From assembly GCA_905220665.1 (NCBI GenBank), contig CAJNAR010000179.1, positions 186,001 through 250,000 on the forward strand: DNA of 64,000 nt, in the 5' to 3' direction. Under the pieces are notes generated by a model. It saw only the letters and a program-made list of their open reading frames with translations, made no database searches and was not told where the DNA came from. The DNA comes from Albugo candida. Taxonomy: Eukaryota; Oomycota; Peronosporomycetes; Albuginales; Albuginaceae. Shown here one piece after another: positions 1-11,825 of this stretch (the stretch's first letter is position 1; each line of letters starts with the position of its first letter). A program made the position numbers and the translations under genes.

Positions 1-2440
1 CTGGGTTCGTCTTTTGTACAATAACACAAAGGCGCAGTTGATGATTAATGGAAATATCACACCATCTATTACACCACAACGTGGAGTGAAACAAGGTGAT
101 CCTCTCTCAGCATTACTTTTTCTAATGACGATCGAACCTTTGTGAAATTAACTTCGACAACATGAAGAACATGGCATTTGGATTAATAGCACGACTGTCG
201 CAACTGGATTATTTTTTGCGGACGATTCGACATTGCTTTCAGAGACACCAAATGGTGTTTTGACGCAACTCGAACTCGTCCAAGTCTATTGCGATGGATC
301 GGGTGCGAAACTTAACTTGAGTAAATCATCTTTGCTCTCGTTGAATCGGACCATGCCGTGTCCAATTTGACCATAATGGGTCCGGAGGATTCGGTCAAGT
401 ATTTGGGTATTCCGTTCGGCCAGAAAACAACTCACTCGATGGTTATTTCAACTCTCGGCAAGCGTTTTTACGATGGGTTTGGTGTATGGTTTCGAACAGC
501 AAGAACTGTTCGTGGTCGACTACTGGTTGCGCAGACGATGATTTATCACGTTTGTGGCATTACACGATGCATGTAGACATACCAGCAGCGACATTCGACA
601 GTGGCAATCGATGTTAAATCGATTTGTGCTTGGTCGGAAACACAAAAAAGATTCAAAGCATGTTCACCTACTCAGCAAAGAGTTTTTATATCTTCGCCGA
701 CAAGATGGTGGACTACAAGTTCCTTTTTTTGTGGGACGACTGAAGCTACAACGTATTCAATTCCTTCAGCAGTTCGCATCCGATGCGTCAACAATTATTC
801 CTGCGAATTGGACAACAGCTTCGACGGAATTATTACAACTTATCCAGCCTCCCTTTGCACCACACAAGCCGATGGATATATTCACCATCGCACCAAATCG
901 ACATGGGAAAATGGTTCAATGGGAGAGCATATCATCATGGTGGAAACAAGCATTTAAAATGTGGCATCAGATCGATTGGAGCATTTCAATATCAGATTTA
1001 AATGTTTCACAACGCCGTCAGTACTACATGGAACAGCCGATGTGGTTTCACTGCGACCAAAAGTTACATTACGAAGCTTCTACTCGTCATCCGAGTATAC
1101 AGAACGTTTGGTACAATCTTGGCATGGTGGATGAACCACATCGAACATTTCGAAAACGTTTGCTACACTTTTCGACGTTCGAAGTTTGCAAGACTTTTTT
1201 CGTGAAAGCGACACATGGCCAACGAAGGAAGATTTCGTCGCCAACTATTAAACGACGAAGAGCTGAACACGTCGGATATGTCTGAAGAAAAGTTGCTGAG
1301 TCGACTTTACAATGAAGTCACTCAGATTCTCCAGCGTATCCACTTGACGATTGGTCTCATTACTTGGATTATACCAACCACAAGTGGCAGATCATTTTAT
1401 GTGGGAGTAAAAAGCAAGGAAAGGAAACATTATTTTCCATCTATTCCACGCTCACAACTATCACGAATCGTCTGGAAACCTCCCGAACCAATTAAGAGTC
1501 ATCCGATGTCGACACATTGGTCATCATGGGAGAGATCGGACGCACTGGAATCAGAACGAGTTCGAACTTTTATGGCTACATCACGGCATCTTCGAAAACG
1601 TGTATTACCAATTTTCGAGGATTTACAGTTTCGTCTCGCCTTTCGGATGTTGCCAGTTCGATCTCGTTTCTGGTTCTTAAAGGATATTCAGCCCGACATT
1701 ATATTGTGCACGCAGACTTCGTGTGGGCAGTGGAATCCGATCAACATCTCTTTCTCGAGTGCGACCACACGGCACAGTTATGGAGGGAGTTACTTCCTAG
1801 TTGGGATCAGTTTTTCTCCTCTCGACCACGTTGGACGCATATGGCATGTGCAATCGTACCAACACTACGGTCGGATTGGAAAGAATATTTAGCAATTATA
1901 GCGGATTTATGGCTTGCATTGCAAGCGGTGACACTGCACTTCATCTGGACAGATCGGAATCGTCGTTTGTTCGATCATCGATCAGCAACTCCGACAGTTC
2001 CAGCCCTTTCCGTGATCTACACCACGTTTAGTGCGCACGTTCGGTACTTTCGAAGACAGTGCTACAACCACGAGGAACCCATTCGGCTTGCAAAGGTACT
2101 GGATCAAAGGTACTGGATCAACTCGCAACGCAAGGATCATTTGGTGGATTTTTCAGAAGTCGAAGACCATCGCTGCGGGTACGGCACAGGCGAGTGGAAC
2201 GGCAAGTGCAACTCAGATCCTAGTCCTAGTTGGCTGGTTCTGCTCACCGTAGTGTGGCGCACACCACTTTGCGAACCACGGTACTTTTGGACCATTTTTA
2301 CAACTTAACAACTTTTTCAACCTTACAGCATTTACAAGCGGGACACAGTCTCGTATTAAGGGTGCTGAGGCTACTACGATACGAGATTATCAACGGGACG
2401 ACATTTTATCATCTCTCACAGGTATTTCACGAAATGTTTT
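1..2440 (+). mobile_element. Decayed LINE (non-LTR retrotransposon), 3' part
   Basis: This is the downstream part of a reverse-transcriptase gene, already running when the window opens. The RT motif GVKQGDPLSALLF is read at about 83-121 and is followed directly by a TGA at 143-145. The catalytic box FFADDSTLL follows at about 212-240. Further down are pieces of the RT thumb and connection region, spread over all three frames. A zf-RVT-type zinc element ends the coding part: CTQTSCG near 1709-1730 in one frame and HLFLECDHTAQLW near 1743-1781 in another, so a frameshift splits the finger. No target-site duplication or poly-A tail is visible. The element is dead. RT and zf-RVT identity is secure; the exact 3' end and the clade are not. 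Confidence 0.85.
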
Positions 2441-3797
2441 TTATATGTATATATGTTATTTAAGATAGCCTAGGCAACTAGAGAAGTCAGTTAGTCTAAT
2501 TCTAGTAATATAGACACCTTCAACTGAGGTGTACCACCTAAAATCACGTCATCATCGCCAACGCTATTGAGCATTAACCTCGTCGGTTCGTTGATTCAAA
2601 AAAGAGTCAAAATTCAGCATCATTTATATTCATGGAGTGTGCCGGTTTCCGGCCCTGATAGTCTCTTGTGTGCAGTTCTCAGCGCAAGCAGTTATTCGAT
2701 ATGATCAGGAGTATACTTATTCTGCTCTTAGCCAGACAGCGATGATACGATGGAGCGTTTACGTTACAAAAGCGTATTATGCTGATATTTGACATATGGT
2801 CAACACAATGCCGGCAGCGAAGCCCATGTAAACTGAATTGCACGCCATAGAAGACCTTTACACCAATCATTCCAAGCTAGATGCTTGGCTTAAGTTCTTT
2901 CGCATAGGTATAGCTAGATGCAAATTGATCAACAATTTCGTTTCTTAAGACATCGTCTTATATCAACGCAAATAGAGTCGAGACTGTTTCCACAAGAATT
3001 TTTTGATAAGATTGTACGCTTCAGAATGAATCGAACTGTCAGGGAATACAAATATGTAAGATTCTGTCCGCTGCGCTTCATATAAAGTGCACTGCATGCG
3101 CTACATGTTGAAAACGTATACTTGTCTTATGTTTGGCTGTATACATGCCTTTGGCAGATCAACAGACTTCAACAGGAAAGGATGATCCTTCTTGTGTGCA
3201 TCTATCGAATGGATAACAAGAATTGAATTTGAGCTGTAAGTGTTCTAAAGCCATTCAAAGACAAATTTTGTCATATCTATAAGTTCCACAATAAAACAAA
3301 GGCTTCTTTCATCATCTTTTGAAGGAAAAGCTTCCAAGATAACCGAAACTGCCCCAACAATACTCTAGAGATGACTGAGGAGTTCTGTATTCTCTGGCTT
3401 GCCTTCTGAAACGTGTCGACCGTGTTGAAATAAATCCTGCACACCTGAAAGTTGAGCTCACGTACTCACGTACTCGTTGAATGACTGGACCCGAGGGGGA
3501 TGCATTTTCGATCGCTTTACTTATGTAAACCCAGCAATAGCAGATCTCGTTATCAGCTAATAAACTAAACCTTCTGATTGCATTTTTGACCAAGCTGGGA
3601 AGTGACACGTATCCATTACGCATGCGACACGTTTGACATGGCCTCGTCAACACAATTGACCAAATGATGACTCATGGGCACTACGGCTAACGAACGTTCC
3701 TGTGAATGCACAGTGATCAGCTGAAGTAAGGTAACACCTTGTGCTTTGTGCGAGCCATTCGAATGGTTCATTTCGCAATTACCCATTACATAATCGT
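2441..3797. other. Intergenic, no supported gene
   Basis: There is no convincing coding region. A 113-codon minus-strand frame at 3312-3653 has no recognisable motif, no signal peptide and no credible splice partners. The stretch may hold LINE 3' remnants and the promoter of the CAP gene. Confidence 0.5.
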
Positions 3798-4535
3798 ATG
3801 AAGCCTTCAGACTGGATCACCTACTTGACATTAGCGACACACTCTTCCTATCTGGTCATCTGTGGGCAGACAGCAATTGCACCGGAAGGCGATCTTGACC
3901 AGGTCTGTGTGGGGCTACATAAAAGACAACGCGCTTCTGTCGGACTTGGGGAGCTCTCCTGGAATGCAGACCTGGAGAAACGTTCGAAGGACATTGCAGC
4001 GTCTCGGTCTCAACAGGTCACAGGCGGGGTAACGAGTCTTTCAGACCACAGCTTGCCACAATCAAATGACGGATTAACGGCTTCTGACAAACAAACCTGT
4101 GCTGTGTTCACAGGCGAAAGTTGGGCTGCTATTGAAACAAAATTTAGCTCCGACATAACACAATTGAGAGCACTAATTCCACAATGGACGTATACGGCAA
4201 CTGTTGCCCAGCAATACGAATCCGTGTCAATGGCCATTTGGTGGTCTCACACAAAAGTCGGCTGTGATGTCGGGAAAATTCAATTGACGTGCTGTTATGA
4301 TACAATAGGGAATATTCTCAATGAACAAATCGTCAAAGCGAATCCGGTGAACGTGTCCTCCATAGTGAATACGGTGCTCACATCAACACCCGAATCAATA
4401 GGGAACGGAATCAAGAATGTGGCAGATGACACGGTAAAAAATACCGGGGATTTTGTAGTGAAAACCGCGCAAGAGGAGGTCAACAAAAGGGCGAACGATT
4501 TCATAGATAAGTTTAATCCATTCAAGCGCCGGTGA
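3798..4535 (+). CDS. Secreted CAP/SCP-like protein, divergent
   Basis: The protein has 245 residues from the ATG at 3798. That ATG is preferred over the in-frame one at 3741 because it places a hydrophobic signal peptide at residues 1-28, ending near CGQTAIA. Residues about 35-160 resemble a CAP (SCP/TAPS, PR-1) domain: LHKRQRASVGLGELSWNADL matches the first CAP helix (LHN-x-x-R ... L-x-W-d-x-x-L), and MAIWWSHTKVGCDV followed by CC matches the late core strand. The usual HxTQ-type signature before that strand is replaced by ESVSMAIW, so a canonical CAP cavity histidine is missing. The C-terminal ~80 residues are a low-complexity amphipathic tail ending in FKRR. Secreted CAP proteins are common in plant pathogens, but no function is claimed. 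The gene is single-exon and isolated. Confidence 0.65.
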   Translation: MKPSDWITYLTLATHSSYLVICGQTAIAPEGDLDQVCVGLHKRQRASVGLGELSWNADLEKRSKDIAASRSQQVTGGVTSLSDHSLPQSNDGLTASDKQTCAVFTGESWAAIETKFSSDITQLRALIPQWTYTATVAQQYESVSMAIWWSHTKVGCDVGKIQLTCCYDTIGNILNEQIVKANPVNVSSIVNTVLTSTPESIGNGIKNVADDTVKNTGDFVVKTAQEEVNKRANDFIDKFNPFKRR

Positions 4536-5322
4536 CTTTCATTCGAGCATCCGACTCACTCCTTTCACCAGTAGCTCTATATGATTGTATCATCTTTAAA
4601 TACAGCATGAAATTAAATTTTTCCAATTATCTTTTTGAGCAACCAACTTCGAGATGTGTCTGAGTGTGGCCACAGATAGCTTGTTGAAGGCCCACGCATG
4701 TTGAGATTTGGCATATTTGTTGTATTTACGCATCAAGAATGTCAGTGTAGTATGCAGCCAATGAGGTAATTAGCCATACAAAGATACGATACAGATGCAG
4801 CGATCGCAGACATATAAAAATGCGAGTCGGAGTTCTCGAGACGTCGGCAATAAACAACATGGAGTGAGACTTGTACATTGTTTCTGACGTTTCCATTCGT
4901 GCCTCTCCACGTGAAAAGAACATTATGAGTCGATTTCAGACCTGACAATTTGTTTCTCGGGAGATGGATTCTCATTTTTATTATACTCTGTCCCTGGTAT
5001 CTGGCGACTTGGAGCAGTGGATTGGTCGGCATAAAACGTCGTAGGTATATCCGTGCATCATTGAACCTCGTTTCATAGTACTTAATCTCTGGACATCTTT
5101 TCCTCCAAATGAGACTCGTGTAACCGCTGTTCCTTCATTCTGAGCAATACGTCTGAGACCGCAATACTAACGGGGGTAGTATGGCTCCCTTCTACTCTCA
5201 AGGCGATTGACTGACAGAAGTCAGGCTGTGTGACAGTCAAAATGGCTTTTCACAGTTGAGAGGGCTTCTGATCCAAATATTCGTGAACACCACATCCTGC
5301 TGTAGGCAAATATCACAGCATC
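4536..5322. other. Intergenic, no supported gene
   Basis: Only short overlapping shadow frames occur on the minus strand (around 4726-5032). I see no splice-compatible homologous blocks, RNA gene or ordered repeat. Confidence 0.5.
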
Positions 5323-5921
5323 TCATCCACCCACGTCTATCCCATAGACCTGCAAATGCCTATCAGCCTCTCCTCCCCCACATATACTGACACTGGTAAC
5401 ATCCAAACGAGGCCAACCAAGCACGTTTGCAGTAGTATAGAATTCCCCGTGATTCCATCTTAACAACAACCGAATCGGTACGGTATGGTGAATTCTCGAG
5501 CTCAAGACCCTAATTTGTCTATAGTCGACAAATGGTTTACGTGCTGACACTTTCAATCTGACCCGTTCGTGATTTTGTATCGGTGGTAGAGATTTGAGGC
5601 ATGTGGAAGCTTTACAATGATTTATCAGACATCTAAGTAACATTTTTGGCGATTGCAAAGAGCGAATTATTATTTCCGGAATTTCTATGAGCACCGATGC
5701 ACAACTGGCGACGCTGTCACAAAATACGCTTACTCGATATACAGTGAAAAATGAATTTGTAGCGTGTCATGCTCGTGCCTCAGAATTACACCCGTTATCA
5801 TTCGTACGATTTTTGTATTCGGATGATGGATGAACGACTTGTGTGCGATAGAATTGCTGGTAGCATACAAACTCCAATGGGCGAGATATCTGATTAGTGC
5901 AAGGAATTCGTTTCTCATCAA
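5323..5921 (-). pseudogene. Broken coding sequence, possible pepsin-like C-lobe
   Basis: Two adjacent minus-strand frames (5730-5921 and about 5323-5757) read as one gene split by a frameshift or missed intron near 5745. The first begins MMRNEFLALIRYL, a weak signal-peptide-like start. The second contains DSVAS, then IEIP, a cysteine-flanked LPPI and, about 100 residues after DSVAS, the element VLGW. This order and spacing is what a pepsin C-lobe would give (D-S/T-G-x-S ... I-x-x-P ... C ... LP ... ILG), with the catalytic glycine replaced by valine. The resemblance was found by eye and is weak, and no N-lobe is visible upstream. It could equally be an unrelated orphan secreted gene that has decayed. 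Confidence 0.3.
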
Positions 5922-6779
5922 AGATGTTGGGATAAGTTCGATACTCTATTTTGAGATAGCCTAGACATACAGAGAAAGCAATTGATGAAAATCTCCAACT
6001 AGGTTCTCTTCAATGTACGGCAATCACTGAGTCCTGACGATAGAACTGAGTAGATAATTCATTTGAAAGTCTTCTATCCGGTTCCGAGAGATAGGAAGCG
6101 TTGATGTGTTATCCATGTGGTCATTCTTAATGTATAGAAACGTAAATTAGGTGCGATATGATCAGCGTAACATGGGCTATCATGCAAGAGACAACACCAA
6201 CACAATTTGAAGCCATTTCATTTTGCAATCTCAATTATCTATGTCTCTGCAATGAAAGGTGCCGTCATGTTGGAGGATCAGTGATTGTCTCGAAACTCTG
6301 CCTTCTGACTTCTACAGACCTCTGTAAGGTGTTGTCATGATGTTAGTGCTGTAGTTTACCTCCATCTTGGCAAAATAGTCACAGATCGCAGCCGATCATA
6401 CTGATTTGCCTGTAAAAATAAAAAAACTGCTCAATTTAGATATGCGACCCAAGCAGTGTGCAGATATGATCACTATGGCTGGAACTGATCTTCTGAGCAA
6501 GTACCAAGGCAAAGGTAGCAGTAAGAGCTTGAACAAGCGACCCAATACAAAGATCACATTCACGTCTGCCATTGACCGCATAATCCAAGCACGCACCACG
6601 ATAGGTTGAGTCTCTTGATGCCACAATTTTTATATCATCTCAACTATTTAAAGCACCGGCTAAGAATCATCCTCGAGATCGTTTAAGGATACTTCGCAGT
6701 CAGTTATCGTACCAAGAGCGTCACAAATAATTCCCACCTATCCCCATGGCTGTGCAGAGAATAAATGTACATTCTTGGC
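5922..6779. other. Intergenic, no supported gene
   Basis: Short frames on both strands around 6396-6626 are mutual shadows, and none has recognisable motifs. Nothing else stands out. Confidence 0.45.
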
Positions 6780-7330
6780 TCTTAGAGGTGCCCACGTGAG
6801 TCGTTGTGAAATACAAATTTTCAAATGACAAAGTTGCCAACCTAAAGGTGGTATAGAATCATGTAGTCGGTTGTCCCTGTATCCTGTTACCCTGATGATG
6901 CGTTCCATGCGTGAAGTACATCTAGATCAGAAAGGTCGCTACTCTATACAGTTATCAAGTATTCGCTCCTTTTTTGTGTATTATCTAACCCTTTAGGGGC
7001 GTGTAGTGCTATTCGTGTAATAGAAGTACAAATACAAATTTCAAAAGTTGTCAGCCGATTTCGAAAGTGGTTAAAAAGTAAAGCACTCGTTTGTTGCGAA
7101 TCCTAACACTCGGAAGGTACGCTTCGTTCGTGAAATACAAATCTTAGGTTACAAAAGTTGTTAGTCTTTGAAATTATCAAGATTAATCAAAGTAATCAAC
7201 TCGCTTGTTTATATTCTGTAAGCTTGTAGATGTCTGTCTATCTATAGAATACAAATTCTGCAGTCCAAAAAGTTGCCAGCCTATGTACTTAACGAGGTTG
7301 AGCTACCTTGTTTCTCGCACGCATGGAAAT
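6780..7330. repeat. Degenerate tandem repeat, unit ~110-120 bp, ~5 copies
   Basis: Two landmarks recur in the same order. The first is a GAAATACAAAT-like word followed 10-20 bp later by AAAGTTGCCAGCCT-like sequence, near 6809, 6913 (weak), 7029, 7132 and 7247. The second is a CACTCGTTTGTT-like word near 6853, 6963, 7085, 7199 and 7311. Spacings are about 103-122 bp. Units differ by many substitutions and small indels, so the array is old. It ends less than 100 bp before the ATG of the secreted pepsin-like gene at 7420, so it makes up much of that gene's upstream region. Confidence 0.6.
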
Positions 7331-7419
7331 AACGTGGATCCCAATCCATGAGTCCTACTTCGTGCGAAGTGAGTTTGAAGTGCTGTCAATGTCTTGAGCA
7401 TTACTAATTCAGAGGAACA

Positions 7420-8580
7420 ATGAAAGGCCGCTTTCTCAGAACGTTAGGTCTTGCCGTGGGAGTCTTCCTTGCCCATGAACCTAGTGTGATTGCGATTCAC
7501 GTGAGATTGATTCAAGCAAAATCGGCTCGGTCAACAGAATTTAAGAGAAGTATGCTACTTAAAATAGAACCTCATGTCGAATTCAACAAGAATGGAGCTC
7601 CTATAAAGTTCTATAATTGTGAAAAGACCATCTTCGACTTGACCCTGGTCATTGAGAATGGGCCAATTCCGAAGACGGAATTGGTATGGACGAAAACACT
7701 CCGAGTAATGCTACCATTTCTTTTGCATAAATTCCATATAGAAGATTCATTCACGAAATCAAACCAAGTGGAAACAACTGAAATTCTAAGTTATAAGCAA
7801 AATTCTGAAACATATTACATCGGCTGGAGACTGAATTGGAAATCCTTGAACATATTGGCCAAAGGAATAGGCTTCAACCATTACCCAGCCCCCTCTCTTG
7901 CCCTTGATGGATACGTTTCACAGCATTTCGGGCAATATACGTATGAATGGGTAAAAGGAAAGGGTCCTATCCTCAAGTTTGGAGAATCACAGGAGTTCCA
8001 ACGTATTCACATGCGTTTCCCGAAGACGGTCATGCTATGTACACAAGTCCACTTTTTTCATTCGCATCAAAACTGCCAGCGCGTGGACTTTCAGCTTCAT
8101 CACGAAGCCACCAAAATTCCGCCAGAATATTTCAACCAAATCGGAAAGACATTTCGTAATTTATTGCATCTGATGAATGGACGCTACCAGGGAAGCTGTC
8201 AAACGTTAATTCCCCACATCTCAAAAATCGATAGTCAACTCAACACTTACCTCAAATTGAAGTTAACGTGGTACAGGTACGGGAAAACGATGGCTTTAGA
8301 ATTTGACTCGGCTCAATCAATAATGCAATCTGGGGACATTTGTACTCTACTACTCGAGAATTCGAAGATGGAAGGAGAATGGAAACTCGGTTCTTCATTT
8401 CTGAGAGCTGTTGACATATTCCTCTACTTGACCCGTGATTCATCAAAAGATTACTTTAAGATGATACAAACAAACAGCGAGTGTATTTGGAATCTTGACC
8501 AGCTTTCGACGAATGGCAAAAGTGATCAGAATTACATAGACCCATCTGATACCAGCTACAAATATACATTGCAAGCTTGA
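7420..8580 (+). CDS. Secreted pepsin-like protein, probable pseudoprotease (paralogue 1)
   Basis: This single-exon protein of 386 residues starts with a clear signal peptide (MKGRFLRTLGLAVGVFLA, cleavage near residue 25). Segments recall a family A1 aspartic protease. IENGPIPKTELVW, about residues 73-85, sits where DTGS-S-D-L-W is expected. The N-lobe end shows KGIGF ... FGE. IPPEYF ... RYQGSCQTL and finally WKLGSSFLRAV match the C-lobe I-x-x-P, C and ILG elements. Neither catalytic D-T/S-G is present: the first site reads ENG and the second HEATKIP. The protein shares RYQxxCQxL, GWxL...SLxxL and LGSSFL with the product of 50554-51732, so the two are paralogues. The fold is inferred by eye and lack of activity is a prediction. 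The protein is probably extracellular. Confidence 0.6.
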   Translation: MKGRFLRTLGLAVGVFLAHEPSVIAIHVRLIQAKSARSTEFKRSMLLKIEPHVEFNKNGAPIKFYNCEKTIFDLTLVIENGPIPKTELVWTKTLRVMLPFLLHKFHIEDSFTKSNQVETTEILSYKQNSETYYIGWRLNWKSLNILAKGIGFNHYPAPSLALDGYVSQHFGQYTYEWVKGKGPILKFGESQEFQRIHMRFPKTVMLCTQVHFFHSHQNCQRVDFQLHHEATKIPPEYFNQIGKTFRNLLHLMNGRYQGSCQTLIPHISKIDSQLNTYLKLKLTWYRYGKTMALEFDSAQSIMQSGDICTLLLENSKMEGEWKLGSSFLRAVDIFLYLTRDSSKDYFKMIQTNSECIWNLDQLSTNGKSDQNYIDPSDTSYKYTLQA

Positions 8581-9787
8581 TTTGAATGCATGTATGTCTA
8601 ATTTCCTATCGCCGCTGCTTTCTCATGAAAAAGGGAGCAACTAATAAAACTCGAATAATTTCTGACTAGTTTATCGATAGTAAAGAAACAATGAGCGTAC
8701 AGAGCTGTGCAGAGAAATGACGTCTTAGCCAGAGCTCACACGAACGCTAAGCTAAAATAATATTTGCATCCGAACGCGCTTCTGAGGCACAAATATGAGA
8801 TAGGTCACCCATTGTATATCGCTGAAGACTCACGTAACGATTGCCGACTTGATCTTTGCTTCCGTGAATCACTTCTGTCTTTGCAAAATTGTACATTCAA
8901 GTGCAGCCATATCACGTGATATAGACAGAATCCCCAAATGTTTCTTATTCAGAAAACTTGAAGTTTTATCTTGTCGGACCACAAGCAGAAATAAAAATCG
9001 TTTTTCCTGCCTTCCAACAAGGGATCAGGATTGATCAGAGCAGATACCTGACTTCTTGAATAACAGCACACGTTCCATGTTGCTCCACGTAAACTTCCGC
9101 GTTCCAGCATAGGATGTACGCTATCCAGCATTTTTTAAATAACGCCCGATTGTCCACAAGTGGTAAAACGAAGCTGAGAATCACAATCTTGGAGGGTACA
9201 CTGACACGGTGGTGGTTTGCTGGTTCGCAATTACCTCACATAAGTAGAGGTACGACCAAACTGAATTTCAAGTGTCGAATCGAATCAAATCAAATCCCAA
9301 GTAAATCGAATCAAATCCGAAATTATCACACAGCAGTGTCTCCGACGCATCGAAAACAAAGATAGTTCCATGTAACCATTCTCCAAGCACAATCGAACAC
9401 ACGTTGACCCACGCTTGTCCCCATGATTCCCGGTTGTTTATTTCGATACTGTTGTGTATTTTCACCCAATGGATACTCTACCAGCAATAAAAAGCTTGCC
9501 GAGTGCACGCATACCGCGTGATGGGCTGTGAAAGACGCCATTTCTTATTCTTTGGCAATATTTGGTTGTGTCCGTTCCTATGGTTTCCCTTTGTGATCGT
9601 GACACAGAATTATGTACAGTACATGAAAGTGGTGATAGTGTGTAGATGGTGTGAGTGGGTGCACTTGATAAACGAAACGATTGTCAAATTCAATGCGTTT
9701 CTCCGTGTACTCATTGCAGCACAATTGCGTGCAAGAGTCCAATGTTCGTTCTAACCAGGCTACATTCCAATATTTCGCAATGAGAGG
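8581..9787. other. Intergenic, no supported gene; small AATC-rich simple repeat
   Basis: There are no credible genes. Around 9275-9322 the words CGAATCAAATC and AATCAAATC recur as a short simple repeat. Frames at 9503-9754 and on the minus strand at 9268-9541 show no motif. Confidence 0.45.
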
Positions 9788-10284
9788 GTGACTTTGATTC
9801 TACTTACAAACATCCGAATGAAGAGAAGAGTACATCCTCACGATGTGCTCTATTCACGCAGAACCTCAGTTGATCTGGCGACGACGGAGAAATGGGAAGA
9901 ATACCCTGTAAAAGATATTACATTTTTGAATGTACAGTGTTGCACGGAGGTGCCCACTTATTACGTGCGTTACGTTAACTTGTCCGACTTTCAAACTTAC
10001 CGTGTTCTAAAAGCAACCACGAGAGTATCCGGACATGCAAAAACATATTGGCTCTAACTGGTTACGTTCCCAAGCATTCGACATATGTATATACAAAAGA
10101 GCATTTAAGATTGAAAATTAAGCAAAGGGTATTCAAATTTAATATTGCAATGTATACTGTTCCTTTTTGTCCACAAAATCGATACCTCAATTGCGTTAAC
10201 GACCAATTGCTTCAAAAAGTCGTCTTCATAGCTGACCCAAACTCGATAGCTTTTGGTTCGCCGGTATGGATATTAACATTTTGA
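9788..10284 (+). pseudogene. Frameshifted fragment, possible pepsin-like paralogue 3
   Basis: Frames 9788-10057 and 10048-10284 overlap. They read as one sequence if the frame shifts near 10045, giving VSGHAK then LALTGYVPKHST. By eye the joined segment follows the middle of the 50554 gene product: VLKATTR against VLRSYTR, then L-x-G, K-x-x-S, a Y-x-x-E-x-L word and RVFKFNIAM against QVYISSNSGIYSFDMKM. No signal peptide or complete C-lobe is found, so this would be an N-lobe relic. Identity is low, so the relationship is tentative. An unrelated decayed gene, or a spliced gene whose sites I missed, are the alternatives. Confidence 0.3.
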
Positions 10285-11825
10285 TCCAACAGAAAAAGTA
10301 CCCACCATTTGATTTTCTTCCCTGAACTAACAAAGAAAAGAGTACAGAAATCACACAAACTAACCATCCGGTGAGGTCATTTAGTTGATCACACAGTCCT
10401 CGCTTGCGTTTGCGTACTAACTACACTTTGAGATCACATAGGTATCCCCATCTTTGATCTGTCGAAAGATCCGAAGCGATATTCTGGATTCTTCGTTATC
10501 AAGTTGGTGTGTGACGCTTTAATCAACATGAACCACCGTCAAATTCGGATACCGATTTGCAGGAGTCCATAAACGAGAGCATTTATAGTCGTTGAGGATC
10601 CTCTGTGATCTCCAAAGGGACGTCTAGGACCTCCATCTTTCTACCGTTATAGTTCCCATTCTATACGATCTGTCCCAAATTCGGAATCCTGCATCAATAA
10701 TACCCCCATGTTGATTTTCATGCAGACCGTTGAATTAGTTCCATGAGTCGACCTCCACATAATTCTAAATCATCTTCGATGTCGAGAAGCAAGTCATACA
10801 ACTACTCTTTATACTTTGGTTGGCTGTATTGAAGATCCATTCGAAAAGATCAGAGCAGAGGGGGGACTTTCAAATCCGTGTCATGGTGCCCATGTGTTTG
10901 GATGAAGGCTGTGGAGATCAGTTTTACACGATGTGCGTTCGAAGAACTGGTCATGTGATTGGACTGATCGTTATTTCTATAGAATCATTCTTGAATGATG
11001 ATAACATGCTCGTTATTCCAACTACAATTCATCAAATACACAATACATGGAATCGCACCAATTACAACTAGCAGAGTATTGGCAGATTATTCACATTATT
11101 TACGTATGTGCATGGAAGTGTTTCAGGATTATTTCAAATCACAGGTTCTTTCTCACCTTCCTTTACTGTGCTCGTAGATGCGTCAGGTCGAGCCACGGCC
11201 AAGTCCTCGCCCGATACCTCTCCTCAGTAAGCTGGATTGATGGATAAACTGCCAAGAGGATGAGGTGGAAAAAAAGTTGGATTTCAAGCAATTATCGACC
11301 CGGACCCGGCTGTAAATTTTTTGTGGAACCAAAAATTCATTGATCTGATACGATCTGATCACGGTAATAATTTTGTGAGCTGGCAACTCGTGTATTCTAT
11401 ACTTCAATTTCCTGTTTTTTATGCTTTGTGTAATTAATCGTCCCACTTTGAATGTTACGCACTTCTGCGGTGATCAACATTCTGCTCCGATTGTTACATA
11501 AAAGAGATTCTTGTCAAAATTTGTGCGATTGATTCGAAAGAGCGTAACTTCACAACTGCTCTCAATACAATTTATTTTGTTCATCCGACAGAACGTTTAC
11601 CGCTATTCGTTAATCTTCAACTGCTTGTGAAACCATCGTTAACTAAGACTTACTTTAAGATTATATGTTCATAATCGAGACTTAGAGTTCGCTTTCAATG
11701 TGAGTTGCTTTGTACAAAACACTTCTCAGTTAGGCGTTAGATAATGTTGAGTGTGGACACTTCCCAGTAACATTCGTTCGATAACACACCTTCGTGCAAC
11801 ACCTGTGCCGCGCCAACCACAAGCG
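10285..11825. other. Intergenic, no supported gene
   Basis: A frame at 10820-11071 holds a few cysteines but no recognisable domain or signal peptide. Other frames are shadows. The last few hundred bases lead into the ubiquitin-like gene and should contain its promoter. Confidence 0.45.

Noticed and set aside
3312..3653. 113-codon minus-strand frame in the 2.4-3.8 kb gap.
   Set aside because: No motif, signal peptide, splice partner or duplicate; length is within chance for this base composition.
2461..5990. Similar words GATAGCCTAG near 2465 and 5955 considered as termini of a repeat.
   Set aside because: Similarity fades after about 25 bp and no coding or structural feature supports a shared element.
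10820..11071. Cysteine-containing 83-codon frame considered as a further pepsin-like fragment.
   Set aside because: The only resemblance is a vague hydrophobic strand; no ordered set of motifs could be matched.
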